From positions 1 through 42,000 of the forward strand of contig JAHBYV010000023.1 of the NCBI GenBank assembly GCA_019635795.1: DNA of 42,000 bases, read 5' to 3'. A model generated the notes under the pieces. That model was not told the DNA's origin. It saw only the letters and a list, made by a program, of their open reading frames with translations, and did not search any database. Positions within the stretch are counted from its first letter, which is position 1, and each line of letters begins with the position of its first letter. This document shows positions 1 to 8,622 of the stretch, one piece after another. Source of the stretch: Rhizobiaceae bacterium. Lineage in GTDB: Bacteria > Pseudomonadota > Alphaproteobacteria > Rhizobiales > Rhizobiaceae. The position numbers and the translations under genes are program-made.

Positions 1-99
1 GCAATCAGAAGTACGCGTGTATTTGTCCATTGCTCGGCGATATGCTGCAATGAGGTCTGCAAGACCTTGCTGTTCTGGATCTGCAACCGGGTTCGCGAT
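1..99 (-). CDS. Partial small reading frame at left edge, hypothetical
   Basis: An open minus-strand frame runs off the left edge. It encodes a polar, protein-like segment with a short helix of the type ADLIAAYRRAMDKYTR. A good Shine-Dalgarno-like AAAAGGAG lies just upstream, directly after the stop of the 67-residue gene at 109. However, the frame has no ATG, GTG or TTG between that stop and a methionine about 24 codons in; the codon after the ribosome site is ATC. It is either a gene with a lost start, initiation at a rare codon, or a chance frame. I do not recognise the family. It sits in a run of small same-strand genes beside a tRNA and probably belongs with them. Confidence 0.35.
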   Translation of the reverse strand, partial: MANPVADPEQQGLADLIAAYRRAMDKYTRTSDC

Positions 100-108
100 G
101 CACTCCTT

Positions 109-312
109 TTACTTCTTTTGCGTCATGGCGCCCACAATACTGACCTCAATACCGGCAGTTCCGGCAAGCCGTGCGCCTAGCTCCAACGTGTGCTTGATCT
201 CCTGTCGTAACCGATCAGCAATGTTGTCTGCCCGTTCGTCGCTTGCACTCAACGCCAGGGCGCAAACACTGAATAGAGAAGATAGTTCGAACACATTGTA
301 AGACGGGCTCAT
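109..312 (-). CDS. Small hypothetical protein (67 aa)
   Basis: A 67-residue minus-strand gene of unknown function. The ATG is preceded by a purine-rich GGTGAG at normal spacing. The N-terminal third is hydrophobic enough for a weak membrane segment or buried helix (residues about 8-24), followed by a charged helical stretch rich in Asp, Glu and Arg and a Gly/Ala/Val-rich end. No catalytic motif is visible. It lies in a head-to-tail series with the 65-residue gene and the interrupted gene to its right. Such short tandem genes next to a tRNA are often parts of prophage or island remnants; that is inference from position only. Confidence 0.5.
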   Translation of the reverse strand: MSPSYNVFELSSLFSVCALALSASDERADNIADRLRQEIKHTLELGARLAGTAGIEVSIVGAMTQKK

Positions 313-366
313 GTTCTCACCGGGTATCCTTGTTGGCCTCCCTGATGGATTGCCAGCAGTGACCCT

Positions 367-564
367 TTAATGTCGTCTGTCTCCGTGAATGACCTCAGCG
401 ACGTTCTGTAGGGCGTCTGTTTTTCGAATGTCGCCCAAATCAGATGCAGCCATCCAGATCGCTTCAACGAGTGAATCGATCCTGCCAAGCTGAGAAACCG
501 CGTCTAAGAGGCTGGGTGGCGTGTTGCCGTCGGCCGCTATTGCCGCGATATCTACAGTGCTCAT
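367..564 (-). CDS. Small hypothetical protein (65 aa)
   Basis: A 65-residue acidic, probably all-helical protein of unknown function. Its start codon lies 8 bases after the stop of the interrupted reading frame at 573-836, with the ribosome-site-like GTAGGTGG in between, so the two were probably cotranscribed. The middle carries a helix around SLVEAIWMAASDLGDI and no motif that suggests an enzyme. Size, composition and tandem arrangement resemble the accessory genes that accompany prophages in Rhizobiales, but I cannot assign a family. Confidence 0.5.
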   Translation of the reverse strand: MSTVDIAAIAADGNTPPSLLDAVSQLGRIDSLVEAIWMAASDLGDIRKTDALQNVAEVIHGDRRH

Positions 565-572
565 AGCGCCAC

Positions 573-836
573 CTACTTGTCTCTGCCGAGAATGGCGACG
601 TAATTCTCATCAATATACCAGCCTACCGAAGCCGCTTGATCGCGGGCGAGGCGGGCAAGGGCCGAATCACGTTCCAGCCGAGCATCAGACTTCCCTTCCT
701 AGCAGCATGGCGTTTCAAGCGCTGCGTCATTGAGAACGTCAAGCAGGTGATAGAGTTTCCAAATATCATTGTGGATGTCGTCAAGGCTGGGGTCGGCGTG
801 CTCTGCCTTGCTCAGCGTTTCAGTATGAATGTCCAT
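573..836 (-). pseudogene. Small hypothetical gene interrupted by an in-frame amber codon
   Basis: The frame starts with ATG at 836 behind the ribosome site AAAGGAGA and reads 45 codons to a TAG at 699-701. It then continues in the same frame for 41 more sense codons to a second TAG at 573-575. Both halves look like coding sequence: the first has DDIHNDIWKLYHLLDVL, the second ARLERDSALARLARDQAA and then VGWYIDENYVAILG. The second half has no start codon and no ribosome site of its own. The simplest reading is one 87-codon gene with a CAG-to-TAG change at codon 46, expressed now only as a 45-residue fragment. Suppressed readthrough or a sequencing error are alternatives. Function unknown. Confidence 0.6.
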
Positions 837-858
837 GTCTGTCTCCTTTGGCCGTGAA

Positions 859-897
859 ACCATAGGAACAAGATTCTGTTACCTATGGTGTTACCTA
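859..897. repeat. Inverted and direct repeats between tRNA-Lys and small-gene cluster
   Basis: ACCATAGG (859-866) is matched by its complement CCTATGGT (882-889). Overlapping this, the 9-mer TGTTACCTA occurs twice in direct orientation at 877-885 and 889-897, a 12-bp period. The repeats lie upstream of the minus-strand small genes and just beyond the 3' end of tRNA-Lys. They could be an operator for the small genes or recombinase binding sites of an integrated element; the sequence alone does not decide. Confidence 0.5.
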
Positions 898-944
898 GGA
901 GGTGAGAGGGACTATCCAGATACGAGCTAAGTTTTTGTTTTAAT

Positions 945-1019
945 TGGTGAGCCGGGAGGGAATCGAACCCTCGACCACATGATTAAAAGTCACGTGCTCT
1001 ACCGCTGAGCTACCGGCCC
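945..1019 (-). tRNA. tRNA-Lys(TTT)
   Basis: Read on the minus strand, this gives a complete cloverleaf. The acceptor stem GGGCCGG pairs with CCGGCTC (one G-T pair). The D arm has TAGCTCAGCGGTAGAGC, the anticodon loop is CTTTTAA with anticodon TTT, and the T arm has GGTTCGATTCC. A genomically encoded CCA is present at 945-947. It decodes lysine AAA/AAG. The 3' end faces the small accessory genes, the usual geometry for integration into a tRNA 3' end, although no integrase is visible in this window. Confidence 0.96.
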
Positions 1020-1220
1020 CAGAAAGTGGGCGGAACATAGGGACCGTACCTTGCGCGGTCAACCGGAAAATCTCATGTCCGGCACGCTTTTCTGACCAAA
1101 GCTGTGGACCTTGATACGCAAGCCGTTAAAGCGACGGGGTTTCTGATTGAATTATATTAGACTTGTCTGAATAAAAGACGTAAACGATGAACAATCGTGT
1201 TCATTGAGGCAATTTCGCCA

Positions 1221-1559
1221 ATGGTCAGATCGTATCTGTTGCCTGTGCTTGTAGTGATGTTGGTTTCACTAGGGCTCATCAGTTTGAAGGGCATCGGGAT
1301 GCGGCTTGGTTCTTACGAGTCGTTTTACAATTCCGGAACGCTTGCACTGGGCACCGCTGCACTTATGATTCTCGTGGCGTCAGCTTTGGGTTGGCTATAC
1401 CTTTTATCCTATCTGGAAGTTAGCCGCGCTATCGCATTTTCCGCCCTGACCTTTCCATTCGTTTATGCGCTTTCCTGGTGTTTTCTTGGAGAGGTTGTGT
1501 CTCCGCGCCAGTTATTCGGAATGGTCGCCATTGTCGCCGGGGTTATGCTTTCTACCTAA
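1221..1559 (+). CDS. Small four-helix membrane transporter of the DMT/SMR type
   Basis: A roughly 112-residue hydrophobic protein with four predicted membrane helices. It resembles one half of an EamA/DMT protein, or an EmrE/ArnE-like small exporter. Visible cues are the first helix followed by LKGIGMRLG, a loop before the second helix, and a last helix after a LFGMVAIVAGV-type segment. Members act as dimers in the inner membrane and export drugs or flip lipid-linked sugars. The ATG at 1221 is chosen because it gives a normal SMR N-terminus and has GAGG upstream; an in-frame GTG at 1197 would add eight residues. Its stop overlaps the convergent glycosyltransferase by 3 bp. That neighbour makes a lipid-linked sugar flippase thinkable, but the genes are not cotranscribed. 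Confidence 0.65.
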   Translation: MVRSYLLPVLVVMLVSLGLISLKGIGMRLGSYESFYNSGTLALGTAALMILVASALGWLYLLSYLEVSRAIAFSALTFPFVYALSWCFLGEVVSPRQLFGMVAIVAGVMLST

Positions 1560-2782
1560 ACGGCGTCTTCGATTGCCCGAATATATCGCTCAGCTATGGA
1601 TGCATAGGACAGTTGGGTGTCTGCATATTGTTTGCCCTTGCGCCCAATTTCCTGGCGCTCCTGATCAGAATACCCAACCATTCGCGTAATAGCTCGGGCG
1701 ACATCTTCGGGCGCGTCGCTATCGGTCACAACCCCGCATCCTGAAAGCGAAACAGGGTCGCCTCTTGTAAAAAACGGCACGATTACCGGTAGACCGGCTC
1801 CCATAAAATCAACGATTTTGTTGAAGCTGATGCCGTATTGATAGACTTTGCGATGGTCGCGCGCGCCACTATAGCCAATATCGCAGGCAGCCGTGACATA
1901 GAACGCCTCTTCTTTTGGGATGCTTGGGAAAAACGCAATATTGGGAAGGTCTTTCGCCAATTCCTTCAAGTTCGAAGTTTCGGTGCCTTCGCCAAGAAGA
2001 ACAACGGCAAATTTTGAATCAACATCTGTGCAGGAAAGCTTGCGGCAGGCGTTAATGAGTACATCCAGTGCATTCGGAATGCCTTGAGCGCCCGGATGTA
2101 TGATGACTTTTCTGCCTTCCTGCTGCCATTGCCTGATGCGCTGATAAACGGTCTTCCCTAGTGGCGACGCAGGTTCTTTCACTGATTGCGGCTCATAGCC
2201 GTTCGGAACGTATACGAACGAGCCTCGCAAGCCGTGCTGGCGCATGAAATCTTCGGCGTTTCCCAAAAGCGAAGCGCACAGGTTAGCGTGCTTGTAACCG
2301 TAGCGTTCGCTAATCTCACTAATCGCAGTCAAGGGATGCAACCGGCTTTTGCCGGCGATTTCGGTGATGGACAGGGGCCACAAATCACGAATTTCAAACA
2401 CAAGTTTAGCATTGAAATGCCGCGCCAGTCGATGAGTAGCAAATATGCCCATTGGAGGAGCGGAAGAGAGTATGATCGCTTGTGGCGCGCCAAATTCATC
2501 GCTGCGGTGCTTTAGTGAAGGTATAGCGCGACAATAATCAATAATATTCAGGAGGCGCTGAAAGCCATTTCCGCTATACTCGCGCGCAGGCAAGGGTTGA
2601 TATTCCACACCATCAATACATGCTCTCTCCGACAGTGGAGCGTTCAGAAGATGATGATACCGGGCTGGAAATACTGTGCATCGGTGGCCCGCTTGCTGCC
2701 AGCGAGCCGCGAGGTGCTGAGAGCGCAGAAATTTTCCATAGCCGGGAACCGCGGCATAGTGGTTCAGATACCAGATATTCAT
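1556..2782 (-). CDS. Glycosyltransferase family 4 (WbuB-like)
   Basis: This is a roughly 408-residue GT-B-fold glycosyltransferase of surface polysaccharide or glycolipid assembly, acting at the cytoplasmic face. The N-terminal domain begins MNIWYLNHYAAVPGYGKF, typical of GT4 enzymes, and has FEIRDLWPLSITEIAG midway. The C-terminal nucleotide-sugar domain has VPNGYEP, HPGAQGIPNALDVLI, VVLLGEGTE and the sugar-nucleotide segment around FNKIVDFMGAGLPVIVP. The open frame extends 73 codons further upstream to 3001, but that part overlaps the divergent ccdA start and lacks a GT start, so ATG 2782 is preferred; its ribosome site is weak. Acceptor and donor sugar cannot be told from sequence. It is a lone gene with no polysaccharide cluster around it. 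Confidence 0.85.
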   Translation of the reverse strand: MNIWYLNHYAAVPGYGKFLRSQHLAARWQQAGHRCTVFPARYHHLLNAPLSERACIDGVEYQPLPAREYSGNGFQRLLNIIDYCRAIPSLKHRSDEFGAPQAIILSSAPPMGIFATHRLARHFNAKLVFEIRDLWPLSITEIAGKSRLHPLTAISEISERYGYKHANLCASLLGNAEDFMRQHGLRGSFVYVPNGYEPQSVKEPASPLGKTVYQRIRQWQQEGRKVIIHPGAQGIPNALDVLINACRKLSCTDVDSKFAVVLLGEGTETSNLKELAKDLPNIAFFPSIPKEEAFYVTAACDIGYSGARDHRKVYQYGISFNKIVDFMGAGLPVIVPFFTRGDPVSLSGCGVVTDSDAPEDVARAITRMVGYSDQERQEIGRKGKQYADTQLSYASIAERYIRAIEDAV

Positions 2783-2975
2783 AGATTTTTTTACTAGAAC
2801 TATTTTCGATTTCTTGACCACATATTTCTTATATGTGATTCGACTTATATAAAAGAAGCTGTTCGCCTCCTTATCCGTTTTGCCCAATACAAGACCTTCA
2901 GGCAACGCTTTGGTGATTGGCAGAGGCCCATGAGTGCGTTTATAGCCCAGCCATATGACAGGAATCGCTTGAACG

Positions 2976-3719
2976 ATGGCTATTGACGTTGGATATGCCA
3001 CAGCTCTGGGCGCGGGTGCGCTCTCTTTTTTGTCGCCCTGCGTTTTGCCGCTCGTGCCGCCATACCTATGCTACATGGCAGGCGTTTCGGTCGAAGATTT
3101 TCGCGGAGACGGGAAAGCTGATGCCAATCGTGCGCGCGCGGCGCTGCTGGGTGCAGCCGTTGCGTTCGTTCTGGGATTCACCACGGTATTTGTGGCCCTT
3201 GGCGCTGGTGCCACGACGATAGGTCAGTTCCTTCGGGCCTGGCAGGAACCGTTGGCCGTTGTTGCGGGCGTTCTCATTATTTTGATGGGCCTTAATTTTT
3301 TGGGGCTTTTGCGCATTCCAATGCTGTCCCGCGAAGCGCGATTCCAGTCCAACGCGAAACCCGCGACTGCGGTTGGTGCATATTTGATGGGGTTGGCGTT
3401 CGCCTTTGGCTGGACGCCCTGCATCGGGCCTGTGCTCGGACCTATCCTTACTTTGGCCGGGGGAAGGGGAACGGTTGCCGATGGCGCGCTGTTGTTGGCA
3501 GTTTATTCACTTGGCCTGGGTATACCGTTTATAATAGCGGCGTTATTTTCGGGTGCCTTTATGCGATTTTTATCGCGCTTCCGTGTGCATCTGGGTCGCA
3601 TCGAGAAGATCATCGGCGGCTTGCTCGTTGTCGCCGGCATTCTGTTTTTGACGGGCGGGATGCAGGCATCCGCATATTGGCTGCTGGAAACATTCCCGGT
3701 GCTACAAAGTCTGGGTTAA
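2976..3719 (+). CDS. ccdA: Cytochrome c biogenesis protein CcdA
   Basis: A 247-residue inner-membrane thiol-disulfide reductase of the CcdA/DsbD transmembrane family. It carries reducing power from cytoplasmic thioredoxin to the periplasm for apocytochrome c maturation and related thiol targets. The two conserved redox cysteines lie in the half-site repeats [16 protein letters not shown] in helix 1 and [15 protein letters not shown] in helix 4. Six membrane helices are apparent. The ATG at 2976 has AGGAA about 12 bases upstream. It is followed after 19 bp by glmU and may be cotranscribed with it, though the functions are unrelated. The family call is firm. Confidence 0.93.
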   Translation: MAIDVGYATALGAGALSFLSPCVLPLVPPYLCYMAGVSVEDFRGDGKADANRARAALLGAAVAFVLGFTTVFVALGAGATTIGQFLRAWQEPLAVVAGVLIILMGLNFLGLLRIPMLSREARFQSNAKPATAVGAYLMGLAFAFGWTPCIGPVLGPILTLAGGRGTVADGALLLAVYSLGLGIPFIIAALFSGAFMRFLSRFRVHLGRIEKIIGGLLVVAGILFLTGGMQASAYWLLETFPVLQSLG

Positions 3720-3738
3720 GCCTTGGGTTCGAATTTCA

Positions 3739-5088
3739 ATGACTGAAAGAAGCTGCCTTTCCATCATTCTTGCCGCAGGCGAAGGCACACGCATGAAAAG
3801 CGCTGTGCCGAAAGTGCTGCACAAGGTTGCTGGCCGTTCGATGCTGGCACACGTCGCTGGCGCTGCTAAGGCGGCTGGCGCTGGCGATCTGGCGTTCGTG
3901 GTGGGGCATGGTGCGGAGGCTGTTACCAAGGCAATTTCCGGATTCGCTCCAGGATCTGCGAGCTATGCGCAGGAGCGTCGTCTGGGCACTGCCGACGCCG
4001 TTCTCGCCGCACGCGAAGCAATTGCGCGCGGCTACGACGATCTATTGATCCTTTTTGGAGATACACCGCTACTTGAGGCATCGGTTCTGGTCGATGCGCG
4101 CAAAAAGCTGGCTGAAGGCAATGCTGTGGTTGTCGTGGGTTTTCGCACGGAGAACCCGGCAGGCTACGGCCGCCTGATCGAAAAAGGCGGGGCGCTGATC
4201 GCAATTCGCGAGGACAAGGAATGCACCCCCGCTGAACGCGCAATCAATTTCTGCAATGGCGGATTGATGGCGATTGACGGGCGGCAGGCGCTAAGTCTGC
4301 TGGAAAAGGTCGATAACAAGAACGCTAAGGGCGAATATTATCTGACCGACATCGTTGAATTGGCAAACTTGGCTGGGTTGCGGGTAACGGCCATTGAGGC
4401 AAGCTTCGAAAGTGTGCTTGGCGTCAACAGCCGGATTGAGCTCGCTGAAGCCGAAAATCTGTGGCAGCAGCGAAAGCGCCGCGAGATCATGCTTTCGGGC
4501 GTTACCATGATTGACCCGCAAAGCGTGTATTTTTCAGCCGACACGGAGATTGGGCAGGACACCTTGATCGAACCGAATGTCTATTTTGGGCCGGGGGTAA
4601 AGATTGCTGCGAACGTGACGATCCATGCATTCTCGCATCTCGAGGGCGCGACGGTGGCTTCCGGTTCCGATATCGGCCCCTATGCGCGGCTGCGTCCCGG
4701 CGCGGAATTGCGTGAGAAGGCGAAGGTCGGCAACTTCGTTGAGATAAAGAAAGCCGTGGTTGAAGAGGGTGCGAAGGTAAATCACCTGACCTATATCGGT
4801 GACGCCAATATCGGTGCTGGCGCGAATATTGGCGCTGGAACAATTACCTGCAACTACGACGGCTATTCCAAATTTGTCACCAATATCGGCAAGGGGGCTT
4901 TTATTGGCTCGAACACCTCGCTGGTCGCGCCGATCAACATCGGTGATGGAGCCTATGTGGCATCCGGCAGCGTGCTGACAGAGGATGTCGAAGCGGATGC
5001 ACTGGCGTTCGGCCGCGCGCGCCAGCGGAACCTTTCGGGAAAAGCGCGCGAGCTTAGAGAGCGGTTTGCCAAGGCCGCAAAAAAATAA
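3739..5088 (+). CDS. glmU: Bifunctional UDP-GlcNAc pyrophosphorylase / GlcN-1-P acetyltransferase
   Basis: A 449-residue bifunctional enzyme making UDP-N-acetylglucosamine for peptidoglycan and lipid A. The N-terminal uridylyltransferase domain shows the signature [10 protein letters not shown] at residues 11-20. Further on are the uridine-binding RLGTADAV and the metal-site FGDTPLL. From about residue 250 a left-handed beta-helix of hexapeptide repeats forms the acetyltransferase domain. It includes the active-site stretch [20 protein letters not shown] and the CoA-site region ITCNYDG. The length fits the family. The next gene, glmS, makes the glucosamine-6-phosphate that enters this pathway, so the two are a functional pair separated by 124 bp. 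Confidence 0.97.
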   Translation: MTERSCLSIILAAGEGTRMKSAVPKVLHKVAGRSMLAHVAGAAKAAGAGDLAFVVGHGAEAVTKAISGFAPGSASYAQERRLGTADAVLAAREAIARGYDDLLILFGDTPLLEASVLVDARKKLAEGNAVVVVGFRTENPAGYGRLIEKGGALIAIREDKECTPAERAINFCNGGLMAIDGRQALSLLEKVDNKNAKGEYYLTDIVELANLAGLRVTAIEASFESVLGVNSRIELAEAENLWQQRKRREIMLSGVTMIDPQSVYFSADTEIGQDTLIEPNVYFGPGVKIAANVTIHAFSHLEGATVASGSDIGPYARLRPGAELREKAKVGNFVEIKKAVVEEGAKVNHLTYIGDANIGAGANIGAGTITCNYDGYSKFVTNIGKGAFIGSNTSLVAPINIGDGAYVASGSVLTEDVEADALAFGRARQRNLSGKARELRERFAKAAKK

Positions 5089-5212
5089 CCCCGTGCATGT
5101 GTGCATACGCCAGATTGGCTATGTGACATGAACCGTCATGCAAATTGATTTTTCAGCAATCGATGCGCTTCGTAGATAGTCGCGCGACGAACGCCATCAT
5201 AGAGGCAAATGT

Positions 5213-7036
5213 ATGTGTGGAATTGTTGCAATTGTCGGCCAGACACCGGTAGCGCCGCTGATCGTGGATGCACTCAAGCGCCTGGAATATCGCGGGTACG
5301 ATTCGGCAGGTGTGGCGACGATTGATGCAGGAGCATTGGGTCGTCGCCGTGCCGAGGGCAAGCTCATAAACCTCGAAAAGCGACTGGGCGAGGAGCCGCT
5401 GGGCGGGACAATTGGCATCGGGCACACGCGGTGGGCAACACATGGTGTCCCCAACGAAACCAACGCGCATCCGCATTTTTCCAATGGCGTTGCGATTGTG
5501 CACAACGGCATTATTGAAAACTTCGCCGAGCTGCGCGACGAACTGAAAAAGGACGGTTACAATTTCAAATCACAGACCGACACTGAAGTTGTCGCGCATT
5601 TGGTAAGCCGCGAATTGGCCAAGGGTCTGCCGCCTGCTGAAGCGGCGCACAATGCTTTGAAGCGCCTCGAAGGTGCGTTTGCGCTCGCAATCATGTTTCA
5701 GAACGATGAAAACATGATCGTTGGCGCGCGCAACGGCCCACCTCTCGCAGTCGGGCACGGGGAAGGCGAGATGTTTCTGGGTTCGGATGCGATCGCGCTC
5801 GCACCGTTTACAAACTCCATCACCTATCTTGAAGATGGCGATTGGGCCGTGGTTCAACGCGATAAGGTCGAAATCTTCGATATGGCGGGCAAGCCGGTAC
5901 AGCGTGAACGCCAGCGCTCCGTTGGCAGCAGCTACCTTGTAGACAAGGGCAATCATCGGCACTTCATGGAAAAGGAAATCCATGAGCAGCCGGAGGTAAT
6001 TTCGCACACGCTGGCGCACTATATCGACTTTACGACAGGCCGAACCAAACCGCTGGAATTGCCTTTTGACTTCGCAGAGCTCGACCGGATCGCCATTTCG
6101 GCCTGCGGGACGGCGTATCTATCCGGGCTGATAGGGAAATACTGGTTTGAACGCTTCGCGCGCCTGCCGGTGGACATCGATATAGCCTCGGAATTCCGTT
6201 ACCGGGAAATGCCGCTGGCGAAGAAAAGCGCGGCGTTGTTCATTTCGCAGTCGGGTGAAACTGCCGATACCCTGGCTTCACTCAGGTACTGCCGAAGTGA
6301 GGGGGTGCCGATTGGCGCCGTCGTTAATGTGCGTGGCTCGACGATTGCGCGCGAGTCCGATGTGACGTTGCCGACCCTTGCCGGGCCAGAGATCGGCGTC
6401 GCCTCAACAAAAGCGTTCACCTGCCAGCTCGCAGTGCTGGCCTCGCTGGCAATCCGTGCTGCTGCAGCGCGCGGAATGGTGAATGAAGAAGAGGAACGGA
6501 AGCTTGTCCGCGAACTGGCAGAAGCGCCGCGCCTTGCCAATCAGGTGCTGCGGCTGGATCGGCAGATCGAAAAGGTCGCGCGCGAACTCGCGCACTATAA
6601 GCATGTGCTCTATCTGGGCCGGGACACAAACTATCCGCTGGCGCTGGAGGGAGCGCTAAAGCTCAAGGAAATTTCCTACATACATGCCGAGGGATATGCG
6701 GCTGGTGAGTTGAAGCATGGTCCGATTGCGCTGATCGATGAAAACATGCCCGTTATCGTGATCGCGCCATATGACCGAATCTTTGATAAAACCGTGTCGA
6801 ATATGCAGGAAGTCGCCGCGCGTGGTGGAAAGATAATTCTCATTACCGATGAGAAGGGCGCGGAGAAGTCGACAATCGAAACCCTGGATACAATCGTGCT
6901 GCCTCAGGTTCCTGAAATCGCTGCACCTATTCTGTACGCACTGCCAATCCAGATGCTTGCCTATTACACCGCAGTTTTCATGGGAACCGACGTGGACCAG
7001 CCGCGAAATCTGGCCAAATCGGTTACTGTGGAGTAG
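5213..7036 (+). CDS. glmS: Glutamine-fructose-6-phosphate aminotransferase (isomerizing)
   Basis: A 607-residue cytoplasmic enzyme that converts fructose-6-phosphate and glutamine to glucosamine-6-phosphate, the first committed step to UDP-GlcNAc. The N-terminal nucleophile is Cys2 in MCGIVAIVG, exposed after Met removal. The glutaminase domain also has GHTRWATHG and the HNGIIENF motif. Two SIS sugar-isomerase domains follow, with SACGTAYLSG, SQSGETADT and the ESGELKHGP-like AAGELKHGPIAL. The C-terminus ends in the conserved PRNLAKSVTVE that caps the active site. GAGG precedes the ATG. No glmS ribozyme is expected in this phylum and none was seen in the 124-bp leader. Confidence 0.98.
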   Translation: MCGIVAIVGQTPVAPLIVDALKRLEYRGYDSAGVATIDAGALGRRRAEGKLINLEKRLGEEPLGGTIGIGHTRWATHGVPNETNAHPHFSNGVAIVHNGIIENFAELRDELKKDGYNFKSQTDTEVVAHLVSRELAKGLPPAEAAHNALKRLEGAFALAIMFQNDENMIVGARNGPPLAVGHGEGEMFLGSDAIALAPFTNSITYLEDGDWAVVQRDKVEIFDMAGKPVQRERQRSVGSSYLVDKGNHRHFMEKEIHEQPEVISHTLAHYIDFTTGRTKPLELPFDFAELDRIAISACGTAYLSGLIGKYWFERFARLPVDIDIASEFRYREMPLAKKSAALFISQSGETADTLASLRYCRSEGVPIGAVVNVRGSTIARESDVTLPTLAGPEIGVASTKAFTCQLAVLASLAIRAAAARGMVNEEEERKLVRELAEAPRLANQVLRLDRQIEKVARELAHYKHVLYLGRDTNYPLALEGALKLKEISYIHAEGYAAGELKHGPIALIDENMPVIVIAPYDRIFDKTVSNMQEVAARGGKIILITDEKGAEKSTIETLDTIVLPQVPEIAAPILYALPIQMLAYYTAVFMGTDVDQPRNLAKSVTVE

Positions 7037-7065
7037 GCAGCAGGGTTCAATCGAAGCAATAGCGC

Positions 7066-7410
7066 ATGGAACGACTCATCAAAGCCTGGCACAATTCCGT
7101 TCGCGCCTTTTCCTGGTTGGCAGGCCATGAGAAGGCGTTTCAACAGGAGCTGTTTCTGCTCGTTGCCGCACTGCCGTTGGCCTGGTTCCTGGCCGAAACC
7201 TGGACGATGTGGTTCGTTCTGGTTGGCTCGATTCTGGTATTGATGCTGGTCGAGGTGCTGAACACGGCAATCGAAGCGGCGTGTGACGCGGTAAGTCTTG
7301 AATTTCACCGCCAGATCCAGATCGCCAAAGATTGTGGTTCTTTGGCCGTTCTGATCGCGATTGTTCTAGTCGCTGGCGTTTGGCTTTTGGCCATTATCGA
7401 GCGCTTCTAG
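7066..7410 (+). CDS. dgkA: Diacylglycerol kinase (DgkA)
   Basis: A 114-residue integral membrane kinase that phosphorylates diacylglycerol to phosphatidate, recycling lipid left by periplasmic glucan and lipid A modification. Three transmembrane helices follow an amphipathic N-terminal helix. The active-site motif EVLNTAIE (Glu63, Asn66, Glu70) and Asp74 match the family signature. It follows glmS by 29 bp and is probably on the same transcript. Its 3' end overlaps the convergent DedA gene by 4 bp. Length and motif make the assignment secure. Confidence 0.95.
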   Translation: MERLIKAWHNSVRAFSWLAGHEKAFQQELFLLVAALPLAWFLAETWTMWFVLVGSILVLMLVEVLNTAIEAACDAVSLEFHRQIQIAKDCGSLAVLIAIVLVAGVWLLAIIERF

Positions 7411-7991
7411 TCTGGTTCGCGCGGTTCTTTGCGGGCTACCCGGTGCGCCGCATAGCCCGCAATAATCGCAGCTCCGAGGCCTATTGCGATGCCAATCAGC
7501 AGACGATGGTGAGTGCGCAACGTATCACCTATGAGTGTTTCGGCTCCCAATCCAAAGAAATAGCCGAGTCCTACAAACACTGCCGACCAAAGGACGGACG
7601 ACAGTGCGTTAAGAACCAGGAATCTCGGCAGCGGAATGTGCGCCATTCCCGCTGCAACACCCCCTACCAGACGCAGGCCATAGACGAATCGATTTCCGAG
7701 CACGAACAGGTTGGGATAGCTGTTGACCAGCCTGTAGGCGTGGCTGAACCCCCGTTTGTGTCTCAAGCGAACGACAATTGGATGGTCAGCGTAATGACGA
7801 CCAGCCAGAAAGAACAGGCAATCACCGAGGAAGGACCCAAGAAAGGTGGCGATCAGCACGCCCTCGGCTGAGAGAATTGCCTGATGTGCAAGAAATCCTC
7901 CGAGGATTGCAAAGCTTTCACCCTCCGCGAGGCAACCTAAAAAGATCGCGGCTAGTCCATAGTGCTCAACGAGGGTTCTCAGTGTCTCCAT
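7407..7991 (-). CDS. DedA family membrane protein
   Basis: A roughly 194-residue DedA/SNARE-associated-family inner-membrane protein. Family members have been linked to undecaprenyl-phosphate or phospholipid translocation and to membrane homeostasis; the substrate of this one is not shown. The fold signature is visible: an N-terminal helix with FLGCLAEGESFAILGGFLAH, then LGSFLGDCLFFLAGR, then the Gly-Arg region GNRFVYGLRLVGGVAAGMA, and two C-terminal helices. The ATG at 7991 gives a normal family N-terminus. A TTG at 8015 is also in frame but has a ribosome site too close. It overlaps the end of the DUF1003 gene by 26 bp, which implies translational coupling. Confidence 0.85.
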   Translation of the reverse strand: METLRTLVEHYGLAAIFLGCLAEGESFAILGGFLAHQAILSAEGVLIATFLGSFLGDCLFFLAGRHYADHPIVVRLRHKRGFSHAYRLVNSYPNLFVLGNRFVYGLRLVGGVAAGMAHIPLPRFLVLNALSSVLWSAVFVGLGYFFGLGAETLIGDTLRTHHRLLIGIAIGLGAAIIAGYAAHRVARKEPREPD

Positions 7992-8556
7992 CAAGTCCGG
8001 GACCGCGCCTTTCAATTTCCTTCTGTACCAATTCCGTCAGTTCGGAAATTTGACGGCATAGCAGCGCGATCTCCTGACTGCGCAAATCTTCAACCTTGGC
8101 GTGGAGTGCCATGATCTCGATCTCCGCTTTGAGATTGACTTCATAGTCATGGGCCGCGTCAAGTCGATCTCGCTCCGCCTGTCGGTTTTGTGACATCATG
8201 ATGACGGGTGCCTGCAAGGCCGCGATCATTGAGAGAACCAGATTGAGAAACACAAACGGGTAGGGATCGAATCGTTCTTGTCCCAAGAACCATGCATTCA
8301 TCGCGGTCCAGATAATGAGGAACAAGATAAAGCTCAAAATGAAGGTCCAGGAGCCGCCAACGCGCGCGATTGCATCCGCAACACGTTCGCCGGTTTTGGT
8401 TTTCTCGGCGTACCTTTTTCCTGGGTCTGTCGAGATTGTGTGACGATCAAGAGTGCTTTGCAGCACCCGGTGTTCAGCCTCGCTCAGATTATCGGTACTT
8501 CTACGAAGCCAGCGATCGGCGATTTCAGTAGCTGATTTATGCATGACAGACCCCAT
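7966..8556 (-). CDS. DUF1003 membrane protein
   Basis: A 196-residue protein of the DUF1003 family, function unknown. The N-terminal 65 residues are soluble. Two membrane helices follow, around GGSWTFILSFILFLIIWTAM and FVFLNLVLSMIAALQAPVIM, the second with the family hallmark NLVLSMIAALQAPVIMMSQNRQ. The C-terminal 60 residues are charged and likely coiled coil. A second in-frame ATG at 8544 is an alternative start. It is followed by the overlapping dedA gene, so the pair probably forms a two-gene operon of envelope proteins. Confidence 0.85.
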   Translation of the reverse strand: MGSVMHKSATEIADRWLRRSTDNLSEAEHRVLQSTLDRHTISTDPGKRYAEKTKTGERVADAIARVGGSWTFILSFILFLIIWTAMNAWFLGQERFDPYPFVFLNLVLSMIAALQAPVIMMSQNRQAERDRLDAAHDYEVNLKAEIEIMALHAKVEDLRSQEIALLCRQISELTELVQKEIERRGPGLDGDTENPR

Positions 8557-8622
8557 GCGCTTTAGCTGTCCAAAGAAATGCTGGAAACCAGAGCTGACCG
8601 CAAGCGCGGCGTGAAGAAACCC

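Noticed and set aside
2783-3001. 73-codon N-terminal extension of the glycosyltransferase frame
   Set aside because: It overlaps the divergent ccdA start and precedes the normal GT4 N-terminus MNIWYLN; it lies in the promoter region and is probably chance.
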